A DNA stretch of 64,000 nt from NCBI GenBank assembly GCA_022592435.1, contig JABYQS010000067.1:124001-188000 (forward strand), read 5' to 3'. This document shows, piece by piece, positions 22,922 to 33,960 of this stretch. The notes under the pieces were generated by a model. It did no database searches. It saw only the letters and a program-made list of their open reading frames with translations, and was not told the DNA's origin. Both the position numbers and the translations under genes were made by a program. Numbering within the stretch: the stretch's first letter is position 1; each line of letters starts with the position of its first letter. The stretch is from Cerioporus squamosus (taxonomy: Eukaryota; Basidiomycota; Agaricomycetes; Polyporales; Polyporaceae).

Positions 22922-24819
22922 ATGGTCCTCAAGAACGCGGCTCGGGTTAACCTGGATGGACGGCCAGACGACTCCCGGGCAGACTACGTCCCGCTGGCCA
23001 CGCTCGACAGCCTCGAAGAACCTACTGGCAGTAGGAATATCTTCATGGGAAAGACGGCCGAGCAATCACAGTCCGGGTGGATTGTGCGATTTGCACGTCG
23101 CTCCAAGGAGTTGTTTGACAGCAACACCGGGCTCCTCTTGATATCCTTGTCGCAAGGGTTCGCGTCCCTCATGGGCGTGTTCGTGAAGAAGTTGAACGAG
23201 CTGGACCCGCCAGTGCACCCACTAGAGGTGAGTCCAATTATTGACGGAGGCGCGAACGGAGCTCTGAAACTCTTGTTTGCAGCTCATCTGGGTCCGCATG
23301 GTCATGACTTGGATAGTGTGTGTCGTATACATGTCAGTCGACCCCCACTCCACTCTCCAACATGAGGCTAACAGACACATGTAGGTCGATGACAGGAGTG
23401 CCAGACCCGATCTTAGGTCCGAAAGGAATTCGAACGTTGCTCGCGTTCAGAGGGCTCGCTGGGTAAGCAGGCCGCGCGAGACAGGCTGGTTTGACATCAA
23501 CTGACGCCTCGACGCCTTAGATTTATGGGGCTGTTCGGAACGTACTACGCTCTCCAGTACTTGTCGCTGTCCGACACGACGGTGCTGTCGTTCTTGACCC
23601 CAATGGCTACGGCTATCGCGGGAGCGCTGCTTCTCAAGGAGGATCTAACTATCAAGCAGGTCCTAGCCAGTAGTACGTCTCACGACGGCTGTCACATCTA
23701 ACGAACTCCCTAACACACTGCTCGACAGTATTGAGCTTTGCAGGCGTAGTGCTGATTGCGCGACCGGAGTTCCTCTTTGGGAGGGACGCTCACGAAGGCA
23801 CAGACAGTGCAGCTCGAGTCGTCACTGCTGCACAACGCTTGGGCGCGGTGGGGTGCGTACCCTTATAGATGGCACCTCCGCTTGAAGTTAACGCTGATCA
23901 ATCATCACGTCTAGGGTTGCACTCCTCGGCGTAGTAGGTCTGACAAGTGCCTGTGAGTGGAACCTCGACGCGGGCACACGCACCCTGGTAAACGAGTTGT
24001 GACCACAGACACGACGATACGAGCCATCGGGCAGCGGGCGCACCCTATGCATAATTTGGGAGCGTTCTCGCTCTTCTGCATCCTCTTTGCGCCGATCGGG
24101 TGCGTTCTCTTCCTGCCGTTGACCTGACCGGAAATACTGATCAGAGTTCTCACAGCATGGTTGTCGCTCGAACGCCAGTCGTCATTCCCGACAACCTTCC
24201 CTGCCTTCTGATGATCCTCGCAGTCAGTTCATGCGGGTTCGCCGCTCAGGTAGGCATATACTCACTACCACCTCACAGCAAAACTCCGCTAAATGTCCCT
24301 CCACTCCGTCGCACTCGCAGATGACGATGACAACCGGCTTGCAGCGCGAAACAGCAGGTCGAGGAACGATGGCGATCTACGTGCAGGTCATATTCGCCCT
24401 GGTCTTCGAGCGCATATTCTTCCACACCACCCCTCCGCCGCTCTCGATCCTCGGGACAGTCATCATCCTGTCCTCTGCCATATACGTCGCGGTGAGTCTC
24501 AAAGTGGTCGGTTATTCGGGACTTTGCTCAAGACTGAGTGGTCTCTGGTTTGTAGCTCAGCAAGCAGGCCGCGTCGAAACGTCCGAAGAGGTCCGCCGAG
24601 GATACAGCGCTGGAAGAGGGTTTGCTTGCGAGCGCACGTGAGGGGGACGAAAGAGCGAATGCTCACGAGATGGACAACTTGGATGACAAGCTCCTTGTCG
24701 TGAACGCATCGAAGAGCTCAAAAGCGAGCGAGAAGTACTCGACCGGGTCAACGGAGTCTCTCAATCATGAGCCAGAACCGGGTTCGTCTAAGTCTGCGAG
24801 CTGCATGGAGGAGATGTAA
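22922..24819 (+). CDS. EamA-family (drug/metabolite or nucleotide-sugar type) transporter, paralogue 1
   Basis: Ten-helix membrane carrier of the drug/metabolite transporter superfamily; substrate unknown. Ten exons: 22922-23227, 23283-23332, 23385-23462, 23521-23672, 23729-23852, 23915-23952, 24009-24099, 24156-24249, 24321-24491, 24556-24819, giving 455 residues with every phase consistent. The first EamA half contains NTGLLLISLSQGFASLMG, TGVPDPILGPKG, YYALQYLSLSDTTVL and FLTPMATAIAGALLL; the second contains GLQRETAGRGTMAIYVQV and ILGTVIILSSAIYVA. A polar C-terminal tail of about 85 residues ends SCMEEM. A paralogue at 45843-47757 shares its intron positions. Confidence 0.9.
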
Positions 24820-25091
24820 GGGACGACGACCAACATGTACTTATCTATATAGATTTCCATTACCGATAGCATTTCAAAGCAGACGACGAAATACGATACG
24901 TGGATGACTCGGACAGATATGCAGGGCTAGCAGCGCACAGTGGAGGAGGCCATGCGACGCGTCGAGTCACACTCAGACTGGCCGCAACTTGCCTCAGCGG
25001 ACTTGTCACCTCGTCGTGACTGTGACGCCAGTCACGGTTGCACAGTCACGGTCCACAGTAGACGCCGACCTCGTCCCCGACATCCGCCACC

Positions 25092-25461
25092 ATGGCCACC
25101 GCGTTCAGGCAGACATACCGCTACCTCGTACGTCGTCTGACAACCCTTGAGAGTCGTGTCTGACTAGCTGAACGCCGTGAGCAGCAACGGCAAGCACATG
25201 AGCAACCCGTCATCTTCTACTCGGTCATCATAGGCCTCATCGGACCGGTTATGCTCGTCACTGTCCCGCCCATCCGCAAGTCGCTGGGCTACGGGCCCCG
25301 GGAGCCTATTCCTACATCTTACCCTGGTAAGCACATTGTTGCATGTTGGAGACGCAAGGACGTTGGGCATGCGCGCGCGGAAGGTGACGGGGCTAACGCG
25401 CGTTGTAATGGCAGTTCCGAACAGGCCAAGGAGACCAGTGCAGGGATACGAAGACGAGTAA
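25092..25461 (+). CDS. NADH:ubiquinone oxidoreductase 9.5 kDa subunit
   Basis: Small accessory subunit of mitochondrial complex I, with one membrane helix. Exons 25092-25127, about 25185-25326 and 25415-25461 give some 74 residues: MATAFRQTYRYL, then a conserved core EQPVIFYSVIIGLIGPVML and TVPPIRKSLGYGPREPIP, then TSYPVPNRPRRPVQGYEDE. The Pro-rich C-terminus and the IIGLIGPVM helix are typical of the fungal 9.5 kDa subunit, and the length fits. The acceptor of intron 1 could be 3 nt earlier (exon 2 from 25182), adding one Gln. The ATG is in a good context (CACCATGG). Confidence 0.85.
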
Positions 25462-26235
25462 GGGATTTCGGAGCTGCGTGTGTTCTTGTCGTAGTGGTGC
25501 GTAGTTGTGTCATGAGAGAGCCGTCACTATCTGACAGCATCATGAACAGCTACTTACCTCTGTCCTGTCGCGGAAAGCTGCTCGCCCACGTATCGCAAAA
25601 CGACTAGAGTCTGCGAGCAATGTAGCGATGCTACTATCTTCTCTGGCTATGTGAGTGTGATCACTGCAAAAGGAGTGAAGCAACAAATGTACTCCCCGTC
25701 ACCCCCAATCTGCGCCGCCCTCAAATTCGCATTGCAGACTCTGGCCAGTACTGCCATGATTGTCAGCCTTGCATACAGTCACTTTACCTCTGGGTGCAAT
25801 TCGCGAAAGCTCCTCAGGACCTCGGAAGGTGTGTACGCTCCCAGTCTCGGCGGAATTAGGCTGTCTTCAGGCTTAGTGAACCAAACCCCGTCCACGCATC
25901 TCGTTGCGCCGTGTACGTGCCACGACCCTGCCTCGCGCAGAGCTAAGCCGGTATCTTGTACTACTGAATTGCTCACGCGCGAGCATTATGCATCGAGTGC
26001 CAGGTTACTTGTCTGTCAGTGCGACGGAATCCGTACCTATATGACCATGATAGTTGTCTACACGTCCTGGGACCTATATGTCGAGCAGCACCAGCTAAGC
26101 AGGTTCTCGGTAATGGTCACCGGGGGACTGACTAGAAGGAGAACAGAATTCGTGTTAATCGAGTACATACTATACAGCTGCAGTGCAAGTAAAGCTACTA
26201 TGTTTCTCATGTTTGTCACGGGGAAACGATGGTAT
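25462..26235. other. Intergenic between convergent complex I subunit and BUD32
   Basis: An uninterrupted plus frame at 25651-26301 is present, but it lacks motifs, splice structure and coherent composition, and it overlaps the BUD32 3' end. I see no real gene. Confidence 0.4.
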
Positions 26236-27352
26236 TTAGCCCACCATGCTCCGCTTCCGCCCGCGGAGGCGCACTGTTATGAATGGTTCATCAGTTCGTA
26301 GCCTACAATGTCATTCACAGACCGATACTGCTCACCATCGTCTAATCGCCGCGAGATCGCTGTCCACTCCTTCCCCATCTTGGCCTCGTACGCCTTCATC
26401 ACGCCTGCGAAGAGGGGCTCGGACTGAGGATGAGTGGAGGAGAAGGCGCGTTCCAGGACGTATAGGTCGACCGCCTTGTCTTCCACCAACGTCGATATGT
26501 ACGCGAGTCCGAAATCAATGAGAACCTGGACAACGGTAGGTTAGCGTACATCTTTGAGCAGAACGAGGCACGAGTGTGATCATAGAGGCGCACCAGCTGG
26601 AGACCCTTGCGCGACGATGGATGGCGCAGCATCATGTTCGACGTCGTGAGGTCTCCGTGGATGATGTCTGCCTGGTGCATTTTAGCAATCTCTGTCCCGA
26701 TCATCGCCATGAGAGCATCTACGCCAATCGCTCAGTTGTGTCACCAATGCGGATGCTCAAGAGACACACTTGCCTTGAGAGACTCCGTACTCTTGCAACG
26801 GATCTTCTTCTTCCGCTGGTACATCGTCTTCGTCAAGCCCGTCCGCGGTCTCCTCGATCTCCTCTTCGCCCTCGGCTCCGCCCCCAAGGAGGAACCGAAC
26901 GCTCTTGCCGTCGATCCACTCGATTCCGAGCACGCCTTCGGCTGCGTCCACCATGCGTATACCGGGGACGTTCACCCCAGATCTGCCTCCCACATAAGAT
27001 CAGTTTCACGCGACAGGCTGCTCAAGGGATGCATTGCGTACCGCAGACATCGGATGAGAGCGCGCGCTTCACCGGCCACACGCGCCTTCGTCAATGACGC
27101 GTCGAGGCTGGGATGTCGGTATTGCTTGTGGAATCGGTACTTGAGCAGTACTTGCTCAACGGCTTCGTCGCCATGAGATGACGAGGTTGCGGGTGCAGGG
27201 TGCAACTGAGCTTTGTAGATTTTCTGCGGGCAAAGCGGTCGATGTTGGAGGCATCATGTGAGGAGACGGAAGCTTACTGCTTCTGCTCCTTGAGATATCT
27301 TTTCTGCGGATTGTAGTAACCTCGTCGACGGAGATTGCGTCTGGGCAGCCAT
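26236..27352 (-). CDS. BUD32: BUD32/PRPK, atypical kinase of the KEOPS complex
   Basis: Atypical Ser/Thr kinase/ATPase of KEOPS, required for t6A modification of ANN-decoding tRNAs. Six exons on the minus strand: 27278-27352, 27042-27223, 26774-26982, 26594-26718, 26336-26525, 26236-26273; 272 residues, all phases consistent. Visible motifs: KYRFHKQYRHPSLDASLTKA (the KxRxxKxYRxPxLD N-lobe signature), HGDLTTSN (catalytic Asp), LIDFGLAY (DFG), VEDKAVDLYVLERAF, and the strongly conserved basic tail RLRGRKRSMVG encoded by the short last exon. An acidic insert (EGEEEIEETADGLDEDD) sits between N- and C-lobe motifs. The intron at 26719-26773 starts GCAAGT, a GC-AG intron; no GT donor keeps the frame. 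Confidence 0.95.
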
Positions 27353-27856
27353 GGTGGTTTCTGAGTCCTAGTACTGCAGAGTCGGACGGTCACCTTAGGC
27401 TTCAAGGGCAGATCTGCGATCTAAACACAGCCACAGTGAGGCAGTCTTGGCGCTGTTTTTAACGTTTAACCAGGTTTAACCCCCAAGCCCGTGCCATGTT
27501 AACTTGTATCGCTCTCCTACCACTCAGGGACCCCCCGAACTGCAGCACTTATTCACTCAGTTTCATCCATTACGGTTACGGCGTTTACACGAAGGACCCT
27601 CTCTGACTGACAATCTTTCGTGGTGGTACGCCAGATCACGCTGGTTTTTACTGCCGACCCTTGGCCGACCCTCCCAGGCCAATCAAGCTTCCCCGCGATG
27701 CATAAACTTAGAGGCGAGCAGATTAGCGAATCCATTCATTACAACAACCAAGAGACTATGCGAGGGTATACACTATGAGTACTTCAGGTAACAGATATCG
27801 TGAGCAACGCATTGAACAGTCGTGATCATGAGCAACAGCTGCTCCGTACCAACTCG
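27353..27856. other. Intergenic, upstream of BUD32
   Basis: Promoter of BUD32 and 3' flank of the PfkB kinase gene. AAACGTTTAACCAGGTTTAACCCC at 27460-27483 holds two GTTTAAC-like repeats, possibly regulatory. No gene seen. Confidence 0.4.
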
Positions 27857-29684
27857 TCAAAGTTCGAACCATCCAGCAGCGGCCATCTCCTCTGCAAGGC
27901 CAGCCCACCCCTTCCGTCGTGCCTTCCTTCCAGCAAGCTCAGTAGCAAACCTACAAAAGACGCATGTCACCGATGAGTAGATACTGCAGTCTCACAGAAT
28001 GACCACGTACCTGAGGCATTCTTCGAGCCTCCATTTTCCACGCTGGGTATCCCCCTCTGCACCCGCAACTGCGGCATCGCTGCCGACTGCCGACGGTGTG
28101 TACGGCTCGCCAGGGAGCAGTCGCCTGCTCAGTGCCCACATCATGCCAGCAACAAATGCATCCTGCGCCCCGACCTCATCCAACACTTCGCTCGATGGCG
28201 GCGGACGCCGCGGAGCGTCGAGTTGAGGTCGGACCCCTCCCCCATGGCCCGCGATCTGCGTGCCGTCCGAATCAGACGAGGAGCCGTCGTCGTCACGAAA
28301 CGCAGCGCGCTTCCCATTTCTCTTGGAACGGTCCTGTCTCTGGTTCGGGCCGTTCCCGTGATGATGTGCTGCTGCTTCATTTGCAGGCGGCCTTCGTGCG
28401 TGAGACGAGCTGGAGCCTGAGCCTGAGCCGAAGCCGAGGAGGTCGGCCGTGAACATACTCGAGGACTCCGTTTCGTGGCCGCCCCCGGCATAGAAATCGC
28501 TCCCCGTGCGGACAGACTGGAGGTCGGCATCGTCCGTACGACCAGCGTTCCGCGCAGTGACGGGGTCAGGCATAGGGACGGGAGGTGGCATGGCAGGGAC
28601 ATTCGGCTCGACCCAGCCAGACGATTGGAAGTATTCCCTAGTCGGAACTGACAGAACAGCGGCGCCGTCGTTACCCCAGTGAGCAACGAGGAGTGCGTGC
28701 GCAGGTGCGATGTTCGTGAGCGATAGGAGGAACGCGCGCGGAGAGGAAGCGTATTGTGGAGAGTGCGCGCGAGCATAGTGCTTGTTTAAGAAGATAACAT
28801 CTGCCTGGGGTATGAGCTGTGGGGTGCATCAGACGTCCGTTAGAGCGTACAATGCAAAATATGTCTCACCGCTTCGACGCCCTGGCGGGCTCTCCGGCCA
28901 ACATCAACACTGAACACGCAATGGCTTCGCCATTTGCGCTCTCGCGCCAGCCCATCCAACCCCATGATGTTGCTCAGGGTAGTCTTCACTGAGCGACCCT
29001 CAAAGTGGACCCAATCTATCGGCGCTGGACTACTCACAAGGGCTCGTGCCGGAGGGGTCGCCGCCTGGTTGGATGTGGAAGGGCGAGGCTGCCCTGGCGC
29101 ATTTACCCCAGGTGTTTGCTGTGCTCCGACTGGAGGTGTCGAGGGTGGAGGCAGATTGAGGTAGGCGTAGTTCTCCGGAACAAGCAGCGGTCCGGTGAGT
29201 GAGATGAATTCTTCATGGGTGATGTCGGGCAGTGGGTTGTTGTTGATCACAGTACGACTGTCCGTATCGTCTGGCACACTGTCCGCTGAGACTCCGAGGT
29301 ATTCGTAGCGACAATCGAGACGCACCTGTATGCAGCACCCAGGCCTGCGGCACACCAGCCTCAGGCCATATTTTGCAGTATCGGGTGTTCACCCGCTCCT
29401 TCTCGAGCTCAGAGATGATCCCTTGGCCCTCATCATTACCGCCGAGAGGAGCAACAAGTATGGCATCCACGGCCGGGAATTGTGCGATGATAGACAAACA
29501 TGTGCTAGCCGATCCGCCGCGGTCGCGCGAGACAGAGTGCGCGCGGACAACAGAGTTCGCGTTGGGATAGGTTGGCAGGCCGAGGTTTGTTCGTGACGAA
29601 GAGCGTGCCCGACGCGACGACGCGGAGAGGCCGCTGGGTGGTTGCGCCTCCCGAGTCCTGGGTATCTCGACGGAGACGAGCCAT
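27857..29684 (-). CDS. PfkB-family sugar kinase, ketohexokinase-like, one apparent frameshift
   Basis: Probable sugar kinase of the ribokinase/PfkB family. Exons about 29326-29684, 28870-29285, 28011-28816 and 27857-27950. Motifs: AILVAPLGGNDEG, SRTVINNNPLPDITHEEF, and DWVHFEGRSVKTTL, which resembles the WxHxEGRN region of ketohexokinase; then ADVIFLNKHYAR and the C-terminal anion-hole motif, here DEVGAQDAFVAGM. The family motif is DTxGAGDxF; the Asp base is kept but the second Gly is Gln. A Ser/His/Asp-rich insert of about 90 residues precedes it. Near 29583 the frame slips: VTN joins LGLPTYPNANS only if one A is removed from AAA, probably a sequence error. Start chosen at MARLRRDTQ (29684); an upstream Met at 29867 is open. 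Confidence 0.8.
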
Positions 29685-30113
29685 AAAGCGAGAGAAGGGC
29701 AGGAAGGCCACGCCGTCGGGCGCGTCGCAGACAACGCCGTCGTCGTCGTCGCGGTCGCGGACAACGTCCAAGACGCCCGCGGCGCGCGACCTCTTCCGCA
29801 ACCTCCAAGTTGACTTCAACCACAATTCTGCGTCCTCTTCTCGTCGTTCACCGCGCATCGCGGCCACTGTACTCTATGGCTGGACATAGCCGCCACCGCG
29901 ACTGGCATCGACGAGGACCCCATGACGATGTCGGCAGACACAGCGAGGGTGAGCCCTCACACTGGGCCTCACAGCTGCCAGTGCCACCCTCGTGGCAGAT
30001 GTCTTACCATGGTTCGTCGCCCGTGTTCCGCAAGCGCAATTGCCGTAGACTGACGATATGCACGAGTAGATGCGAGCCCTCACCGTAGCTCGCGTCCGCC
30101 GCGCGCACAACCG
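29685..30113. other. Divergent promoter between PfkB kinase and NIF-type phosphatase
   Basis: 429 bp with overlapping short frames on both strands; likely a shared regulatory region and untranslated leaders. Confidence 0.4.
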
Positions 30114-31704
30114 ATGCGCGACAGGTCGCGCTCGGTGACCCCGCCGCCTCCAGGAACCCCATCAGCAGACTACATCGCGCTAGCGGACCAGGCCCCCTCT
30201 CTAGTCGACGATCCCACACGACTGCGCAAGCTCCTGGTTCTGGATCTCAACGGCACCCTGCTGCATCGGTCACCCAACAACCCGAGGTCGAGACACTATG
30301 AGCGACCGCGCGACGCACAGGGCAATCTGCTTCCTCGTCTTCGACCAGTCCACCCGAGGCCATACATGTCGGCCTTCAGATCTTTCTTATTTGCACCTCA
30401 GACAAGAAAGTGGTTAGATGTCATGGTGTGGTCATCGGCACAACCGCACAGTGTCGATGACATGGTCGAGAGATGCTTTGGAGAGGATAGGGAGAAGATG
30501 ATCGCGGTGTGGGCGAGAGACACCCTGGGGCTGTCTACCGAGCACTACTGTACGTTCTTGGCTCACGGAGATGGCAAATGATACTGACTCGGTATATGCA
30601 GTCCAGAAAGTACAAACTGTCAAGGACCTGGAAAAGCCCTGGTCCATTTTGTCGCCTCATACGGCCGCGAACGCACCTTCCTCCCCACACTCTTCCATCG
30701 CTAGCACACCGCATTCCTCACCCGTGCCGTCCAGTCCGTCTCGTCCCAGCGACGACAGCGTCAGACAACCGCCAGACACCATCTCTTCTAAGGTGCACTC
30801 CGCTCTGACGACGCTGCTCCTCGACGACTCGCCTCGCAAAGCCGAACTCCAGCCTTACAACCACGTCTGTATCGGAGAGTACTCCGGAGAACGTCGTGCG
30901 AAGGACGTGGAGAGCTTGCAGAAGGAGCAGGATTGGATCGCCGCCCTTGATGCGCGGCGGGAGCTTGAGGAGTTCGTGGCAGATGCAGGCACAACTGAGG
31001 CGCATGCGCCCTCATCTCACACTTCCGACCCCCCTACCTCACCAAATGGCCCCGACGCCTCCCCCGACGAGGCGCTCGCTGGTCCTTCGGACGTGTCCAA
31101 GAAACGCAAGCGGAAAGAGAAGAAATTGCACAAGCGCGTGGCGCTCCTTGACCAGTTCGGCGATGCCGAGAAGCCTGAACTATCGTACGACGAGACTCTC
31201 CTCGCCGTGATTGGCGTGCTCGATGAGATCAAGGTGCAGGCCAATGTCGCGGCGTGGATTCGTTCAGGTGGCCTATGGGGCCCGCGCCGTTCTCCCGCGA
31301 GTCGGTCGCCCAAGCTATCTACTGTGGGGAAGAGTCGCCGCACCGTGGTTCCCGGCGCCCCCGAATTCCACCAGCAAGCGGCAGCGCAGTCCGCCGACAG
31401 CGACCTGTCGGTCGAGAACAGCCCTCAACCGAATGGGAAGACCCGCAAGCGGGAGAAGAAGCGACAACGCATGCGGGGCCTCAGCGCAGGCGCAGAGGAG
31501 GCCGCAGCTGTTGGAAACGACGAAGATACCGCTGTGCCAGCATCGTCTTTGGAGGAACAAGGGACTGCCGTGGAACATGCTAATGACGAGCAAGAGCAGA
31601 AGATGTGGTTCGAGGATCCCGAGGTCCTGTCGTACTGGGTCACGCGTGGTCGCAAGGCGTTGGAGGAACTAGGGATCCCAGTTGAACATGGGATAGACCG
31701 GTAG
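30114..31704 (+). CDS. NIF/FCP1-like HAD phosphatase domain protein
   Basis: HAD-superfamily protein with an N-terminal NLI-interacting-factor/FCP1-type domain. Two exons, 30114-30549 and 30602-31704, give 512 residues. The active-site motif is LDLNGTLLHR (DxNGT where classic FCP1 has DxDxT: the second Asp is Asn). HPRPYMSAFRSFLF and VMVWSSAQPHSVDDMVE follow, as in this fold. The second half is a Ser/Pro-rich linker, basic KKRKRKEKKLHKR and KTRKREKKRQRM clusters that look like nuclear localisation signals, and an acidic C-terminus. The Asn would weaken Ser/Thr phosphatase chemistry but is common in fungal relatives of this type, so I do not call it broken. The true start could lie in an upstream exon. 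Confidence 0.78.
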
Positions 31705-32464
31705 AATTCCGTGAGTGTCTATGCTATGTGCTCTTTCGTTTTACGGCAGTGCTCAGTGCCGCGTACTTGCTCTAGTGTATATTTAGTGTCGCTTCTCAGT
31801 GCTTTGTGGAATGCTATCTTGCAGTGCTGTCTCGACTCGACTCGACCGCTGAGCGTTATCTCTTGCTGCTATGCGTACAGCTTGTATGCCGACCGTGGTG
31901 AGATCCCGCTCGGGTATGTCTTGTTGATGCTCACTGATACTATTCAACAGCAACATCACACGACCGAGTCGGCCGACCAATTATACGCTAGAAGTTCTCT
32001 CCGATGGCTCCTCGCCTTAGAGCGGGTCAACATCGAGCTGTCATCGGAAACTCTATATATGGACCATTATGCTTTGTGCTCAGGTGTGACCCCCACTGCT
32101 CCAGAGACAGCAGCTGAAAGTGGCGCAGAAGAGGTCTTATGAGCCTCCCGCCCACTCGGAGTCTGTATCGCCATAGAGGGTAATCTTCGGAAAACTGACA
32201 TGAATATAGGGTATAGGCTGCTTCGTCAGAACTCATGCAGCATGTCTCGGCTGTGCATGTCGCCGTCGCAACGTGCAGACCCGCGGTCATACGAAGAGAC
32301 TCAGCTGACGCGGTGTCGTCGGGAGAACTTTTTGCGGATGGCATTGCTCGGTGCTCTCCTGATCAGGCGGCGACGTATCCTGTTTTCGCGGGCCCGCAAG
32401 GAAGTGCTTATAAACGTGGTATGCTCACTTAGAGCCCGTCCTGGCCTTCATCGGTGAACCAAAC
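31705..32464. other. Intergenic, upstream of GH45
   Basis: 3' flank of the phosphatase gene and promoter of the endoglucanase gene; a plus frame at 31711-32142 is AT-balanced noise with no motif. Confidence 0.4.
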
Positions 32465-33595
32465 ATGCTCGACATCCGTGCCTTCATCGCTGGAACCCTA
32501 GTGGCTCTATCTGCTACATCCTTCGTGCAAGCTCAGACTGCTGGCACAACTACGACCACATGGGACTGGTGCGTCCCCCATTGGCATGCTGATTTGGTCC
32601 GACGACGACGCTGAACCCCCTACTCCTGACAGTTGTGAACCCGCCTGCGGCTACACCTCCAATCTGTCTCCCGGCGCCCGAGGACCCGTCCAGTCTTGCA
32701 ACCAGAGCAACGGCCCCGCTGCATCCGGGGCTCAAAACGCGTGCTTCGTGTCCTCAGGAAACCTGGCTTTCTCCTGCGACAAGTACCAACCAATCATCGT
32801 GAATAGCACGCTCTCGTACGGCTTCGCTGGGCATGGCAACACGGCCACGTCCACTTGCTGCAAGTGCTACCAGTTCACGTGGACGTCCGGAGCTGCTGCA
32901 GGAAAGTCTATGATCGTGCAGGCGATCAACGCTGGAGGTACGTAGGTGTCGGCCCACTTATCGTCAAGTGTTCGCTGGGTATTGACTGCGACGTTCTGCT
33001 AGGCATCACTGATACCGACTTTGACATCTACGTAAGACTTGGTCTTTGCATTCAATTGCTCATACGGAAGACCTGACTTACGGTGTGACCCATAGACCCC
33101 CGGCGGAGGTGTCGGAGGTGAGGAATCCTCCGTTGCCAAAGGGACTCCTGCCCAGCCATTCTCACGGAGCTGAGGATATTGCAGATTTCAATGCCTGCAC
33201 CGCGCAGTATGGTGCCCCGTCGGGTGGATGGGGCCGGCAATACGGAGGCACGTTGATCCTGATAGTTCTCGCGTACTCGCTCGCCTTACAAGACTTCAAC
33301 AGGTGTCACGTCGGACGCGCAATGCTCGCAGCTTCCCTCCAATTTGCAGGCCGGTTGCCACTGGCGCTGGCAATGGTACGTACATTGTGCCATGCTCACA
33401 CGCCTACATCGGTACTCATAATTCCCCCTTCACTCAGGGCCGGTGGAGACGTCAACACCTGGTAGGAGTTTAGCATATACCCGTGTACACGGCTTCTTGC
33501 TGACTCAGTGTCCATGCAGGCAAATTACATACAAGCAAGTCAACTGTCCGTCGCAGCTGACCAGCCTCTCGGGTTGCACCCCGGCGGCGATTTGA
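32465..33595 (+). CDS. Secreted GH45 endo-beta-1,4-glucanase
   Basis: Cellulose-cleaving inverting glycoside hydrolase of family 45. Eight exons: 32465-32568, 32633-32937, 33003-33031, 33096-33117, 33185-33247, 33303-33375, 33438-33461, 33520-33595; 231 residues, all phases consistent. Signal peptide MLDIRAFIAGTLVALSATSF-VQA. The first catalytic Asp is in TWDCCEPACGY (the family YWDCCKPSC site, split by intron 1) and the second in DTDFDIYTPGGGVG. CCKCYQFTWTSG, ACTAQYGAP, AGCHWRWQW and TYKQVNCPSQL are family cysteine-rich motifs. There is no cellulose-binding module. Intron 5 (33248-33302) begins GCACGT; only this GC-AG form keeps GGV in frame. It probably takes part in lignocellulose decay. 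Confidence 0.93.
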
Positions 33596-33960
33596 AAGTC
33601 AAGCCAGTCTAAGTTCATGCCGTTGTAACGGAGTATGGTCCATAATCGAATACCGCACACGGGTGGTGCTACTGCTACAGCGCCACAGATTCTGTGTGAT
33701 TCTAGCTACAACAGTACAATCGGTGTAAGCCTGGCAGATATGCAGCGCGTTCGTGTGCGGGCGATCGTGGCGCACAGGACTTATTCTGGCGCTCAGCCGT
33801 CCCGGTCAGCCGTCCCAAACCTACTTGGGGTTAAGGCCAAGAACCCAGATCGAGCGCCGGAGCCATCTTGGGTCGTTACGGCCAGGGGTTCCTGTTTTCC
33901 CTGTGCTCTGGGCTTCTCGAGCTCATCATATAGACACACCCGCGGCATACCTGCTAGTAT
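33596..33960. other. Spacer between GH45 and NTPase pseudogene
   Basis: The reading frame of the following pseudogene extends upstream to 33635 without a stop, but this part has no recognised motif; it may be decayed N-terminus or leader. Confidence 0.4.

Noticed and set aside
16651..24819. DUF6534 pair plus EamA transporter as a biosynthetic gene cluster
   Set aside because: No core synthase, P450, oxidoreductase or regulator is present between or beside them; adjacency looks incidental.
25651..26301. 216-codon plus-strand open frame
   Set aside because: No motif or splice structure, unnatural composition, and it overlaps the BUD32 3' end in antisense.
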